A stretch of DNA of 64,000 bases from Luteolibacter rhizosphaerae (GCF_025950095.1 NZ_JAPDDR010000011.1:104434-168433), one strand, 5' to 3'; shown: positions 50,447-59,550, counted from the stretch's first letter. The notes: generated from the sequence alone by a model not told the origin. Made by a program: numbers and translations.

Positions 50447-51371
50447 CTAGGCCTCAATAACCTTTGGTGCCACAGCTTCTATTGCAAGAGCTGCTACAGC
50501 CGCAGGAAGCGCCTTTCCTTTCACCTGTGAATTGAGGTAGGCGGCAAACTTTTGAGCGAAATACGTTTCCCGCATCCAGCGGCGGAACTCAGGTAAGGCG
50601 CACTCAGGGTAGGCCCACGGCTCATGAGGGTTAGAGGCGGCTTGAGGAAAATGCTCAGGATAGTCCTGCTCAAACTTCACCCTTTGCCCGTAGACTTCAT
50701 CGAAATTGTTAGAGCGCCAGTGATTCCCCCAATGAATCCCTACGCTGATGTCTGGAACGGTCTTGTCACCCACAGGGACGCCGCTTTGAATCATGGTTAC
50801 CACCATGTCTGCGATCTCCTTAAATATGCTGAAATAGCCTACTGGAACCTTACAGTAGGATAAAGAAACGCGATCCTGAAATGACTGCCATGCTGCTGGA
50901 ACCAGACTCTTTGCATCATACCCAACCTGCGTATAGACAAAGACACGCAGGGAGGATCTTGCGAGCCAGCGGAAGTTCCGCAAGGCCTGCTCCTTAATGT
51001 TTGGGCCAGCATCGAAAGAATAGTATTCCAAGAAGGCCATGCAGACCTGCTCCGGGAACGCGTGGTGGGTCGATCCGTCAATGACCACAGGGTGAAACAG
51101 CGCCGCCAGATCGTAACCCTGCACATTAAGGAGGTCTGCAATTCTCCTGCCTCTCGGGCGAAACTGCTCAGCGGCCCAATCGTTTGCCGCGGCAAGAACC
51201 ACAGTGATCAATACCACACATTCTCGCTAGACCTCGGGCGGTAAGGTAGGCAGTGCCGTCCGAGAGGATACCCATACCAATGCCGTCGATCTCCTTCTCG
51301 GCGACGGCACTAAGATTCATTAGAGTCTGAACCTGAACAGGGCTGGTGGGCGATTTGGAATTATTTTCCAT
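50447..51371 (-). pseudogene. KilA-N/BstA-like prophage protein, frameshifted
   Basis: Two overlapping frames make one protein. The first (start 51371) reads MENNSKSPTSPVQVQTLMNL... ILSDGTAYLTARGLARMCGIDH and stops soon after; the sense continues one base later in the second frame as VVLAAANDWAAEQFRPRGRR, then DGSTHHAFPEQVCMAFLEYY, VPVGYFSIFKEIADMVVTMI and EFRRWMRETYFAQKFAAYLN, ending at 50447. A one-base insertion near 51203 fits. The N-terminal DNA-binding-like segment and the later motifs recall BstA-type prophage defence/KilA-N proteins; this is a tentative call from memory. Confidence 0.6.
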
Positions 51372-51632
51372 AAGAATCTGATTATTAGGGGTAATGGCCG
51401 GTGGGCAATTTATCCCGACAACGCCTCAAGCCCTCTGACCGCGCGGGGATTCAAACGCTATCCTGCGGTGAAGTCCAGTCAGCCTTTCACCTCCACGGCG
51501 GCCCCGTCGTCACCCTGCCCTTTTCCACCCGCCGTAGCACCTCCTTGACCCCTCTGCTACCCTGCAGCCGCGGGCCGGGGAAAGTATCGTGGGTGCTGGT
51601 TACCCCACGGGGTAAGCTCCCCCGGTCCGCGC
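51372..51632. other. Gene-free stretch
   Basis: About 260 bases between the frameshifted gene and the TPR-like gene. Only overlapping ORFs without coding character are present. It may hold the promoters of the minus-strand gene at 51371. Confidence 0.4.
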
Positions 51633-51995
51633 TCACTCCATCATTTTCGCAATGGCAGGATCTTTCAACAGCTCCTCGTGTCCCTCCGGCAGGGCCATCA
51701 CGCAGTCCTGGACAGCCCGCCTTGCACCTTCCCACTCCTCGTTCTCGATATAGAGCCTCGCCAACTCGAGGTAGAAGTGAGCGGCAGCCAGGCGGTTCTC
51801 TGCTGTTCCGTCCCGGAGAAGCTTTGCGATCTCCATACCCTCGAGCCAAGCGTTCATGTGAGGGCAGCAATCGAGGCGGATTCTCAACGCTGGCGGCATG
51901 ATCCGGTCCAAGGCAGAAAGCTCGTCGAGCGTCTCCCAGGCCTCCTCCCAAAGTCCTAGTTCGGCGAGACCCTCAGCTTGCTTGATGGTGGGCAT
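51633..51995 (-). CDS. TPR-like small protein, paralogue of 36504
   Basis: A 120-residue all-helical protein (AEGLAELGLWEEAWETLDEL, DRIMPPALRIRLDCCPHMNA, AAHFYLELARLYIENEEWEG). The ENEEWEGARRAVQDCVMALP repeat is TPR-like. It aligns by eye with the gene at 36504-36893, so the prophage carries two members. Start ATG at 51995. Confidence 0.65.
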   Translation of the reverse strand: MPTIKQAEGLAELGLWEEAWETLDELSALDRIMPPALRIRLDCCPHMNAWLEGMEIAKLLRDGTAENRLAAAHFYLELARLYIENEEWEGARRAVQDCVMALPEGHEELLKDPAIAKMME

Positions 51996-52114
51996 TTCTC
52001 TGGGGGTGAAATTCGACACCACAATCAAGGTGACACGCCCCAACAGGAAATCCATTTAATCCCGTAAAATACGCAATACGTTGACTGCCCCGAAACGGAT
52101 TGCTTCCTTCCGAA

Positions 52115-52318
52115 ATGCCCGATTCATCAACGCTTCGACTGTGGCCGGACGATTGCAAAGTGGGGGACTGGATCCTTTGCGACTGCGTTCCGGAGTGGGA
52201 CGAGGAGCAAAGTCATTACCACCTGCAGCAAGACGGGACCACTGCGTCGTGGATTTTCGCGCGTGGCCTGAGAAACCTTCGGGGATTCGAGCGGCGGGCG
52301 TGGGTGAGGATCGAGTGA
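52115..52318 (+). CDS. Small protein of the GDWIL family
   Basis: A 67-residue protein MPDSSTLRLWPDDCKVGDWI... with the core VGDWILCDCVPEWDEEQSHY and end RRAWVRIE. It shares the GDWIL-D-VP-W pattern and WxRI end with the minus-strand gene at 54855. Function unknown. Confidence 0.6.
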   Translation: MPDSSTLRLWPDDCKVGDWILCDCVPEWDEEQSHYHLQQDGTTASWIFARGLRNLRGFERRAWVRIE

Positions 52319-52361
52319 TCGATGCCGCCTTCCATGGCCCGGCAATTGCAAGGGATATCGA

Positions 52362-52703
52362 ATGGATGAGGAGGTCGAAGTTCTCTCGGCGATAGTGACC
52401 TCGTTGTGGGGCGGCAATTACACCCACTGCGGCGTGGACGAGGTGCAGGATGCCAAGGGCACCCACCACGTTCACCTCTTCGCCGTCGAAGGACTCGCTG
52501 GTGCCACTGAGATCTACGCTTGGTGCAGCCCGCAGCGTGGTAGGCGACAGTGCTACGCGGCTCTCCGCGTGCCACCCATACAGAATGCAGTCGACGCTGT
52601 TAAGCTCGCAGGCGATCCGGAGCTTCCCCAGTCGATCCGCAATTTCATCCGATGCATGACAGTGCACGACACAAGGGCTCCAAGTGCGGAGTGTGACTGC
52701 TGA
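52362..52703 (+). CDS. Small hypothetical prophage protein
   Basis: A 113-residue protein MDEEVEVLSAIVTSLWGGNY..., with a His-rich and Cys-containing middle (THHVHLFAVEGLAGATEIYA) and a C-terminal NFIRCMTVHDTRAPS. Small and soluble; family not recognised. Confidence 0.5.
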   Translation: MDEEVEVLSAIVTSLWGGNYTHCGVDEVQDAKGTHHVHLFAVEGLAGATEIYAWCSPQRGRRQCYAALRVPPIQNAVDAVKLAGDPELPQSIRNFIRCMTVHDTRAPSAECDC

Positions 52704-52754
52704 GCTGACTGCAAGGTGCGTTGCACGGTCGCCGAGTTGTCGCTATTTTTCACC

Positions 52755-53144
52755 ATGGCAGGCACCCGACCGATTCATCCGCTCCCTGGCATGGAGGGTT
52801 GGACCTGCGCGCGTCAGAACTACCCGCTACCCGATGGTATGCCCGACAGGGCCCGGTGTCGGATCGTGGACCAGCCAGAGCCCCAGAGGCTGGTGGTCGA
52901 GGTCGATGGACAGTGCTGGGAGGTCCCATGGTGGAACATCGAGATCGGCGAGGAGTACCAGACTAGTTCGGGGAAATGGATCAGAGAGCCGGACGAGCGG
53001 GTGCGGCGCTATGTGCAGAAGCGTCTGGCGTGGGCTCGCGGGCTCAGCCCTCGGATCCCTGAGCGCGACAAGAGCTATTGGGAAGACCACTACGAATGGA
53101 TCCTGCGGCGAAACGGGTGGGAGGTGCCTAAGCGCCCCGCCTAA
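52755..53144 (+). CDS. Small hypothetical prophage protein
   Basis: A 129-residue protein MAGTRPIHPLPGMEGWTCAR..., acidic-aromatic middle (VEVDGQCWEVPWWNIEIGEE) and basic helical end (RRYVQKRLAWARGLSPRIPE). Start ATG at 52755. It may be distantly related to the GDWIL proteins but the match is weak. Confidence 0.5.
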   Translation: MAGTRPIHPLPGMEGWTCARQNYPLPDGMPDRARCRIVDQPEPQRLVVEVDGQCWEVPWWNIEIGEEYQTSSGKWIREPDERVRRYVQKRLAWARGLSPRIPERDKSYWEDHYEWILRRNGWEVPKRPA

Positions 53145-53209
53145 GGTATGCTAAGTGGGCTGTTCTATCGATTAATTGAATGTAACGGCAAGGGTGAAGT
53201 CCCGCCCTC

Positions 53210-53419
53210 ATGAGAGCACGCACGTATATCGAAAATGAGCACGAGAATCGGTGCCGTGGGAGGCTGTTGCATGCCGCCCGTGACTACCTCCTCGCCATCG
53301 AAAGCCCCGCGGCTCGTCTCGACGAAGAGGGTTTCGGCAACGTGATCGTTGACATTTTCCTCCGGCACCGAACTCCGGGTCTGGACATTGAGCCGGGCGA
53401 AGCACTTCCACCCTCATAG
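53210..53419 (+). CDS. Small hypothetical prophage protein
   Basis: A 69-residue protein MRARTYIENEHENRCRGRLL... with LLAIESPAARLDEEGFGNVI. No motif recognised. About 280 bases follow without a gene. Confidence 0.45.
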   Translation: MRARTYIENEHENRCRGRLLHAARDYLLAIESPAARLDEEGFGNVIVDIFLRHRTPGLDIEPGEALPPS

Positions 53420-53642
53420 CTTCGACTCCGCCCGGCCCGGTGTCGCTCGTGACGCACGTAAATTCCCGGATAGCGGCGGGATATGGCAAGGCAATTTGGC
53501 GCTAGTCACCGCGCATCTTGCATGTAAAGGCCCGCACGGATTTTCCCAGCGGGCTGGGTACACGAGTTGCTCCGCATGGGCCGCTTCGTTCAACGGGACA
53601 TCCCTAAAACCTGCAAAGTTTGCAATTCGACGGGTTGTTAAA

Positions 53643-53658
53643 CGTTCAACCTTGAACG
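53643..53658. promoter_or_regulatory. 16-bp dyad upstream of the PEP-CTERM gene
   Basis: CGTTCAA-CC-TTGAACG (53643-53658), perfect 7-2-7 dyad 40 bases before the start codon of the next gene; candidate operator. Confidence 0.4.
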
Positions 53659-53697
53659 CTCATTGATCTTTGTTAAGCGACGGGCGCTTACCCTTAC

Positions 53698-54405
53698 ATG
53701 AACGCACTAACACACATAGTACTTGCCGCTGCTCTGGCTTTCCCGGCCTCAGCGGCAGTCGTCTTCCAGAACCCTGGACTTGATGGAACACCCGGCTACG
53801 GGAGCGCACCAACAAGCTGGAACGCAGTCCCGTTGGGAACCCCCTATTCGGAGGCCACCTCTGCCGACGGAGCGGCCTCCATTTTGATGGGGCCAACAGG
53901 CCCAAACGTCTCAAACGGATACTTCGGCACACCCCATTCCGGAGACACTTTTGCCGGAGGGATCTATCGGATCATCAGCGGCAACCAGTATCAGCAAGGT
54001 ATCCAGCAATCGGTCTCGGGTTTCACCGTGGGCCAAGAGTACAGCTTTAGCTTCTATCAAGCAGTAGTGGGCTACAGTGGAGCGCAGGACGATTCCGGAA
54101 GCTGGCGGGTTTTCGCCAACGGCGTCTTGATCGAAACCACCGATCCAAGCACCACAACGGTGGCTTGGAACACGCCGGGCAAACCTCTTGAATGGCAAGA
54201 GCGCGTTATCACTTTCACCGCTACTTCCGAAACCATCAATTGGGCGTTCCTCTCCTTCGACCCTGAGGGAAGCGGCCTGACGGCCGAAGATGGCGTCATG
54301 ATGGGCATCGACTCATTTTCGGCGATCAACCCGGTCCCCGAAACAAGCACAGCACTTCTCGGAGCCTTTGGCATGATCGCTCTTCTTCGCCGTCGTCGCA
54401 ACTGA
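53698..54405 (+). CDS. PEP-CTERM sorting domain protein
   Basis: A 235-residue exported protein. Signal peptide about residues 1-19 (MNALTHIVLAAALAFPASA), a Gly/Ser/Thr-rich beta body (QQGIQQSVSGFTVGQEYSFS; SWRVFANGVLIETTDPSTTT), and a C-terminal PEP-CTERM signal VPETSTALLGAFGMIALL followed by RRRRN. Exosortase systems cut this and anchor the protein at the surface. It lies inside the prophage, far from any exosortase gene in the window, so it may be a cargo gene. A terminator follows. Confidence 0.85.
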   Translation: MNALTHIVLAAALAFPASAAVVFQNPGLDGTPGYGSAPTSWNAVPLGTPYSEATSADGAASILMGPTGPNVSNGYFGTPHSGDTFAGGIYRIISGNQYQQGIQQSVSGFTVGQEYSFSFYQAVVGYSGAQDDSGSWRVFANGVLIETTDPSTTTVAWNTPGKPLEWQERVITFTATSETINWAFLSFDPEGSGLTAEDGVMMGIDSFSAINPVPETSTALLGAFGMIALLRRRRN

Positions 54406-54477
54406 GCGATTTTGACTTCGCGCTGCCCTCCAGCTAGCAGTGGATGCTGTAGCGCACAGGGCAGCGCTAGTTTGTGA

Positions 54478-54513
54478 GAGTCCGGGTCCGCATGTGCCGG
54501 CCCGGACTCTTTT
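54478..54513 (+). terminator. Terminator after the PEP-CTERM gene
   Basis: GAGTCCGGG (54478-54486) / CCCGGACTC (54501-54509) followed by TTTT. Confidence 0.8.
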
Positions 54514-54564
54514 CCTAGCACCCGCTGTAAGCGTGGGTCGGCCCCTGGGAGGGTGGCCGGCCCG

Positions 54565-54867
54565 CTAATCCTGCTTCTGTTTAGAAATAGTCGATCGGAA
54601 GGGAACCCTTTTGGGAACGTCGGGGCGTGGGACGAAGGCCCGCTTTTCGAACTTCACTCCGCGGATCTCCGCGAAGCGGAAGAAGCCCCACTTGTTGCTT
54701 TTCGTCACCCATGCAGCGAGGACAAAGGCGGACGACCGATTCGCTTGAAGAAGCGCGTGAGGCTCCACGGTGACGACTTCACCGTGGTAGCTGATTGTGA
54801 GATCCCTGCCGGCCGCAACCGCGGATCGAAGGATCTGCAGGGTAGGGCGGTGCGTTAACTTTTCCAT
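54565..54867 (-). CDS. Small WYL-like domain protein
   Basis: A 100-residue protein: LTISYHGEVVTVEPHALLQA and SSAFVLAAWVTKSNKWGFFR FAEIRGVKFEKRAF resemble the beta-rich core of the WYL domain, a nucleic-acid or ligand-sensing fold in phage-defence regulators. It overlaps the next minus-strand gene by 13 bases. Only the domain core is present, without an HTH. Confidence 0.6.
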   Translation of the reverse strand: MEKLTHRPTLQILRSAVAAGRDLTISYHGEVVTVEPHALLQANRSSAFVLAAWVTKSNKWGFFRFAEIRGVKFEKRAFVPRPDVPKRVPFRSTISKQKQD

Positions 54868-55094
54868 GTGTTCTCATTGTCTGAAGTATCGATCCGCTGC
54901 CACGCGGTGAAGAGGCGGCTGCCCATGCAGCCCACCAGGCGGAAAACGATCTCCTGCTCGCCGAGTCCGGGGCACTTGAATACGCGGGGCTTCAGGCACC
55001 ATCCCCAATCGGGCACGGAATCCGGGAGGATCCAATCACCGGGCAAACAAGCCTCGGGAGACGTACGTAGTACGCCAGTGTAAGTTTTTTCCAT
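54855..55094 (-). CDS. Small protein of the GDWIL family, second copy
   Basis: A 79-residue protein MEKTYTGVLRTSPEACLPGD..., core GDWILPDSVPDWGWCLKPRV, and end FTAWQRID. Similar pattern and ending as the gene at 52115. It starts at 55094 and overlaps the WYL-like gene on the same strand. Confidence 0.55.
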   Translation of the reverse strand: MEKTYTGVLRTSPEACLPGDWILPDSVPDWGWCLKPRVFKCPGLGEQEIVFRLVGCMGSRLFTAWQRIDTSDNENTWKS

Positions 55095-55602
55095 ACCGAC
55101 GAGGGCAAGAGGTGGACCACCGCCAAAGAGAGCGCCGGAGAGGACGGGCTCAGGGGAAGAGGAGCAAAACGTGCAAGAAGCTAAGACTCGCACAGTGCTC
55201 CTCTATTCCGATGAGGACAACATTTTTCGAGAGTTTAAGTATACCGCTTAGATGGTGTCCTATAATGCGACACAGTCCGCTTAACTGCGCAGCATGTTTG
55301 CTTGCGAGCTGCGATACTCCGCCTAGCAAGAGAGGCTGTGTCAACGCACGGCCGCGGGAGGCGGTTCTGAGGAGTGCCCCTCCCGCGTCATTCTTATTTG
55401 CTACCGGGAGCCGCTCTCAGCCTCTGGGGCTCCTCGAAACGGCTCCCGATCGCGTATCGCTCATGACATTGTTAGAATCGCGCGCGATTCGAATTCGTTA
55501 CTCATGATTTTTCCCGAATCTCGCCGCGCTGAAGTGTCTCAATCCGGCCAATCCCTCTCCCTCTGACTCTCCGCACCTGCCGTCGAGCTGCACGCTCGCC
55601 CC
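55095..55602. other. Gene-free gap before the tail genes
   Basis: About 500 bases. Available reading frames have poor coding character. An inverted pair CGGGAGCCG / CGGCTCCCG occurs near 55404-55450. Tail-assembly chaperone genes would be expected here in a typical siphophage, but none is visible. The promoter of the tail operon is likely near 55500-55600. Confidence 0.4.
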
Positions 55603-58362
55603 ATGGCACTTCTCGGCACGCTGCAGGTCCGCATGAGACTCGACACCGCGGCATTCGGCCAGAAGTTCAACAGCTTCACGAAGGACCTTGAGAAGCGCGC
55701 CAAGGGATTCTCCCGCGGCCTATCCGGCCTGACAGACTTCGGATCGCTGGTCGGCAGCGCGGGCATCGGCGCCGCCCTCACGCAGGGGATCTCAGCGGCG
55801 GGCAACTTCGAGTCGACCATCAACCAAGTCGCCGCGGCGGCAGACCTCGGAAAAAGCGCCATCACTGGACTTACCGAATCCGCCCTCGCCATGAGCAAGG
55901 GCACGGTATTCTCGGCTAACCAGACCGCCGAGGCGATGCTCGCACTTGCCAAGGCGGGCATGTCGCCTGCAGATCAAGCGGCCGGCGGCCTTGTGGCCAC
56001 GATGCAACTAGCAGCGTCGGAGGGGCTCGATCTCGCGTTCTCAGCAGAGCGCATCGCCGAAGCCATGGGCGCATTCAAGCTCCAAGCAGCAGACGCATCG
56101 TCGATTGCCGATGCCCTCGCCGGCGCGTCGGTCGCTTCAACGGCATCGGTGGAGGGCCTTGCACAAGCGCTGCAACAAGTGGGCACGGTCGCGAAGCAGA
56201 AGGGTGTTTCCCTGCAAGATACCAGTGCAGCGCTCGCTCTCTTCGCTCAAAACGGACTCAAGGGATCGGATGCCGGCACATCTCTCAAGACGATGCTCTC
56301 GCGACTAATTCCGGAGACGGACAAGGCCGCCGATGCGATGGAGAAGTATGGCCTTAAGTTCATCAATTCGGAGGGAGCGTTTCTGAGCCTCTCCGAGGTT
56401 TCGGAGCAACTTCGGCAGAAGCTCGGAGGGCTGTCGGCGGCCCAGCAATCATCAGCACTGCAAACCATCTTCGGTAGCGATGCCATCCGTGCAGCTGCAA
56501 TTCTCACCCAAGAGGGTGCCGGAGGCCTGCAAGCATACATCGATGCCACCAAGGACAAGAACGCGGCCGAGAAACTCTCCGAGGCCCGCACCCAAGGTTT
56601 CAACGGAGCGATGCTCCGGCTCCGCAATACCTTCGAGCAAATCGCCATCGGGATCTCCCGCGGCGGGTTCCTTGAGGCCCTCACCAAAATTGCCACCAAG
56701 GGTGCCGAGTTCGTCACCCGTCTCTCCACCCTCCCGGATTGGGTAAAGAATATCGGCATCGGCTTCGCCGTCGCTGGCGCTCTCATTCCGCCCTTTGCTC
56801 TGGCCATTTCGCAACTCGTCCTCGCTGGCCCGGCTCTTCTTACCGGTTTAGGCGCGGTGACCGGATTCCTTCTCGGTCCCTGGGGACTCGCCATCATGGG
56901 CGCGATCGGGGCCGGCATCCTCTTCAAGGATGAACTCATTTCCGCTTGCGAAGGCCTGAAGTCCTGGTTCGCGGGTTGGCTCGATGAGAACCAGCTTCTC
57001 CTTGCCGAGTTCGGTGTCGCGTGGGAAGGGCTCGTCACCGCCCTACAGCCCCTGTGGGAAGCAATCAAGACGGGGTTCTCCCTTATTGGACAGGCCATCC
57101 TCTCCGCCTTCGGTGCCAACGGGGCGAACGTCATGCAGGCCTTCGGTTCCCAAGCCGGATCCGTTCTCCAAGGATTGGTGATGCTCGGCACCCGCGTCGT
57201 CCAGGAACTCACGACCGTCGTCAACTGGATTGCGACCTACGTCCCTCTCGCCGCGGGAAAGCTCCACGAGCTCTACACCACGATCAGCAAGTGGCTTTCG
57301 GATACGAGGGCCATGTGGGTCGATATCTGGAACGGTTTGGTTCAGGACCTCGAGAATGCATGGATCGAGATCAAGACCACGCTCCGCGCCTCCGCCGATG
57401 CAATCATGGAGTTCTGGCGCAATTACGATTGGCTCGAACTCGGCCAAGCGATCATCGACGGCATCGTCCACGGCCTCAAGGCGGGGGCTTCCACGGTGAT
57501 CCAAGCTGCCAAGGATCTGGGGCAATCCGTGATCGACGGGGCCAAGGGTATCCTCCGGTCCAATTCGCCCTCCAAGGTCTTCATCGGCATCGGCGAGGAC
57601 GTCGGCAACGGCTTCGTGATCGGTATCCGCAAAAAGATCTCCGAAGCAGGGAAGGCGGTGCAGCAACTTGTCTCCACCAACCCCGGCAGCTTCGGCGCGT
57701 CCTTCATGGCCAGCGCAACGCGAAACATCGTGGGGCCGGATGCCGACAAGCAGTTCAAGGCCTGGACCGAGAGCATCAGCAAGGGCGCGATCCAAGTGCA
57801 GTCCGCCTGGTCCTCGGCCATGACCCACGTCGGCAGCGCGATCGATGAGTTCGTGAAAACCGGCAAGCTCAACTTCTCCGACCTCGTCCGCTCGATCATT
57901 GCCGACCTTGCCAGCACCGCCCTCAAGAGCGCCTTCAACGGCCTCCTGCAGGGCATCCTCGGCGCCACCGGCGGCATGTTTGGCGGCAGCACCGGCAGCA
58001 CGGGCGGCGGCATCCTCTCCGGGCTCGGCAGCATCTTCGGGGGAATCTTCGGCGGCATGGCCAGCTTCGAGGGTGGCGGCTACACCGGCACCGGTTCCCG
58101 CTCCGGCGGCCTCGACGGCCGGGGCGGTCGCCTTGCCCTGCTTCACCCTAAGGAAACCGTCATCGACCACGCCGCGATCAAGCGCGATGCCCGCGGGTCG
58201 CAGCGCCCGCAGGTGCATGCGCCCATATCGATAGTCCTGCAACCCGGCGTCTCGCACGAGGAACTCGCCCGCATCATGCCCACCGTTCAGCAGGGCATCA
58301 TCAAGACCCTGCTCGAAACCATCCCCCGCGGCGGTCGCTTCGCCTCGGCCTTCGGCCAGTAA
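55603..58362 (+). CDS. Phage tail tape measure protein
   Basis: A 919-residue tape measure protein of the TP901-1 core type. The N-terminal part has helical LDTAAFGQKFNSFTKDLEKR AKGFSRG and a long alternation of Ala/Gly/Leu-rich segments, followed by hydrophobic stretches (about 370-430, FAVAGALIPPFALAISQLVL) and a Gly/Ser-rich end (about 785-830). It sets the tail length and spans the tail tube. It begins the tail block directly; no tail chaperones precede it. Confidence 0.88.
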   Translation: MALLGTLQVRMRLDTAAFGQKFNSFTKDLEKRAKGFSRGLSGLTDFGSLVGSAGIGAALTQGISAAGNFESTINQVAAAADLGKSAITGLTESALAMSKGTVFSANQTAEAMLALAKAGMSPADQAAGGLVATMQLAASEGLDLAFSAERIAEAMGAFKLQAADASSIADALAGASVASTASVEGLAQALQQVGTVAKQKGVSLQDTSAALALFAQNGLKGSDAGTSLKTMLSRLIPETDKAADAMEKYGLKFINSEGAFLSLSEVSEQLRQKLGGLSAAQQSSALQTIFGSDAIRAAAILTQEGAGGLQAYIDATKDKNAAEKLSEARTQGFNGAMLRLRNTFEQIAIGISRGGFLEALTKIATKGAEFVTRLSTLPDWVKNIGIGFAVAGALIPPFALAISQLVLAGPALLTGLGAVTGFLLGPWGLAIMGAIGAGILFKDELISACEGLKSWFAGWLDENQLLLAEFGVAWEGLVTALQPLWEAIKTGFSLIGQAILSAFGANGANVMQAFGSQAGSVLQGLVMLGTRVVQELTTVVNWIATYVPLAAGKLHELYTTISKWLSDTRAMWVDIWNGLVQDLENAWIEIKTTLRASADAIMEFWRNYDWLELGQAIIDGIVHGLKAGASTVIQAAKDLGQSVIDGAKGILRSNSPSKVFIGIGEDVGNGFVIGIRKKISEAGKAVQQLVSTNPGSFGASFMASATRNIVGPDADKQFKAWTESISKGAIQVQSAWSSAMTHVGSAIDEFVKTGKLNFSDLVRSIIADLASTALKSAFNGLLQGILGATGGMFGGSTGSTGGGILSGLGSIFGGIFGGMASFEGGGYTGTGSRSGGLDGRGGRLALLHPKETVIDHAAIKRDARGSQRPQVHAPISIVLQPGVSHEELARIMPTVQQGIIKTLLETIPRGGRFASAFGQ

Positions 58363-58364
58363 TC

Positions 58365-58991
58365 ATGCCCGCCACCATCGATCTCCCGGAAGTGCTCAAG
58401 CGCGTCGTCCGCCTCTCGTGGACGATGGAGAGCAATCATGGCCTCGCGGAGTCCGCCTTCACCGGCGCCGTGCAAGCCCAGCGCGGTCAACTCGAGCGCT
58501 GGTCCTTCACCATGGAGTTCCGCAAGATGAACCGAGCCGAGGCTCAGGCAGCCATCGCTTTCTTCATGCGGCTCGAAGGCCAGCTCAACCGCTTCCGCAT
58601 GGCCGACCCCGCCGCCCTCAAGCCGCTCGGCAAAGGCACCGGCAATCCCGTCGCCTCCACCGCCACCACCGCGGGATCCCGTACGCTCGCCACCACCGGC
58701 TGGCTCCCGAATGTCCCTGGCCAACTCCGCGAGGGCGATTGGGTCCAGATCGGCGACCAACTCTCGCGCGTCCGCGAGGATGTCGACAGCGATGCCGCCG
58801 GTGCCGCCGCGCTCGACCTCTGGCCCAAGCTGATGCTCGCCGTGCCCGAGGGCACCCCGATCATCCTGCGCCCTGCCAAGGGCATCTTCCGCTTCACCAG
58901 CGAGGCCCCGAGCTTCGACCTCACCGCCGCCGATACCAACAAGCCCTTCAGCTTCCGCATGAGCGGCGTGCAGGAAGTGCTTTTGCCCTGA
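58365..58991 (+). CDS. Minor tail/distal tail protein
   Basis: A 208-residue protein immediately after the tape measure (2-base gap). Core: LKRVVRLSWTMESNHGLAES, FTMEFRKMNRAEAQAAIAFF and ILRPAKGIFRFTSEAPSFDL. Position and length match distal-tail/DUF-type minor tail proteins; exact family not certain. Confidence 0.7.
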   Translation: MPATIDLPEVLKRVVRLSWTMESNHGLAESAFTGAVQAQRGQLERWSFTMEFRKMNRAEAQAAIAFFMRLEGQLNRFRMADPAALKPLGKGTGNPVASTATTAGSRTLATTGWLPNVPGQLREGDWVQIGDQLSRVREDVDSDAAGAAALDLWPKLMLAVPEGTPIILRPAKGIFRFTSEAPSFDLTAADTNKPFSFRMSGVQEVLLP

Positions 58992-58995
58992 AGCC

Positions 58996-59550
58996 ATGCG
59001 CGATCTCTCCCCCGAATTCCTCGCCGCCATCCGCGCCGATAGCGTGGTGCCCGCCCTCCTCGTCTACCTCGACTTCGCGGGCGATCCCTTCCGCGCCTGG
59101 ACCGGCCTCGGCCCGGTCGAGGGGCTCGGCCACACCTGGCAAGGCGTAGGCAATCTAGGCGAAGTCGGCGGCATCGAGGAATACTCGGAGATCCGCGCAG
59201 GCACCGTTGAACTCCGCCTCTCGCGCATTCCCGGTACCGCCCTCGCCGATGCCTTCACGCTTACCTACAAGCGCCGCGCCGCGGAGATCCACCTGGTGCT
59301 GCTTGATGAAGAGAGTGACGCACCGGCCGTCCTCCACAGCGCGCTGCTTTTTCGCGGTTCCATGGACACCCTCGAACTGGACCGCCAGCCCGGCGAATCC
59401 TCCTTCACACTCGTCCTTGCCAACGAGCTTGCCCGCCTCAAGGACTCATGGGGCCTCCTCTACACCGACAGCGACCAGCAGCGGCTTTTCCCCGGCGATA
59501 CGTCGCTGCGCTTCGTCCCCTCCCTTCAAGACAAGAAGGTCCGCCTATGA
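58996..59550 (+). CDS. Tail protein, DUF2163-like
   Basis: A 184-residue protein: LSPEFLAAIRADSVVPALLV YLDF, GNLGEVGGIEEYSEIRAGTV and LLFRGSMDTLELDRQPGESS. The pattern fits the N-terminal DUF2163 module of GTA/siphophage tail-tip assembly (baseplate hub). It precedes the NlpC/P60-position protein as in tail clusters. ATGA overlap with the next gene. Confidence 0.7.
   Translation: MRDLSPEFLAAIRADSVVPALLVYLDFAGDPFRAWTGLGPVEGLGHTWQGVGNLGEVGGIEEYSEIRAGTVELRLSRIPGTALADAFTLTYKRRAAEIHLVLLDEESDAPAVLHSALLFRGSMDTLELDRQPGESSFTLVLANELARLKDSWGLLYTDSDQQRLFPGDTSLRFVPSLQDKKVRL

Noticed and set aside
52056..52667. Minus-strand frame of 203 codons in the moron region
   Set aside because: It overlaps two better plus-strand genes and has no consistent hydrophobic pattern.
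55112..55507. Plus-strand frame of 131 codons in the gap before the tail genes
   Set aside because: No ribosome site, irregular composition (Arg/Ser/Cys-rich) and no helix or strand pattern typical of neighbours.
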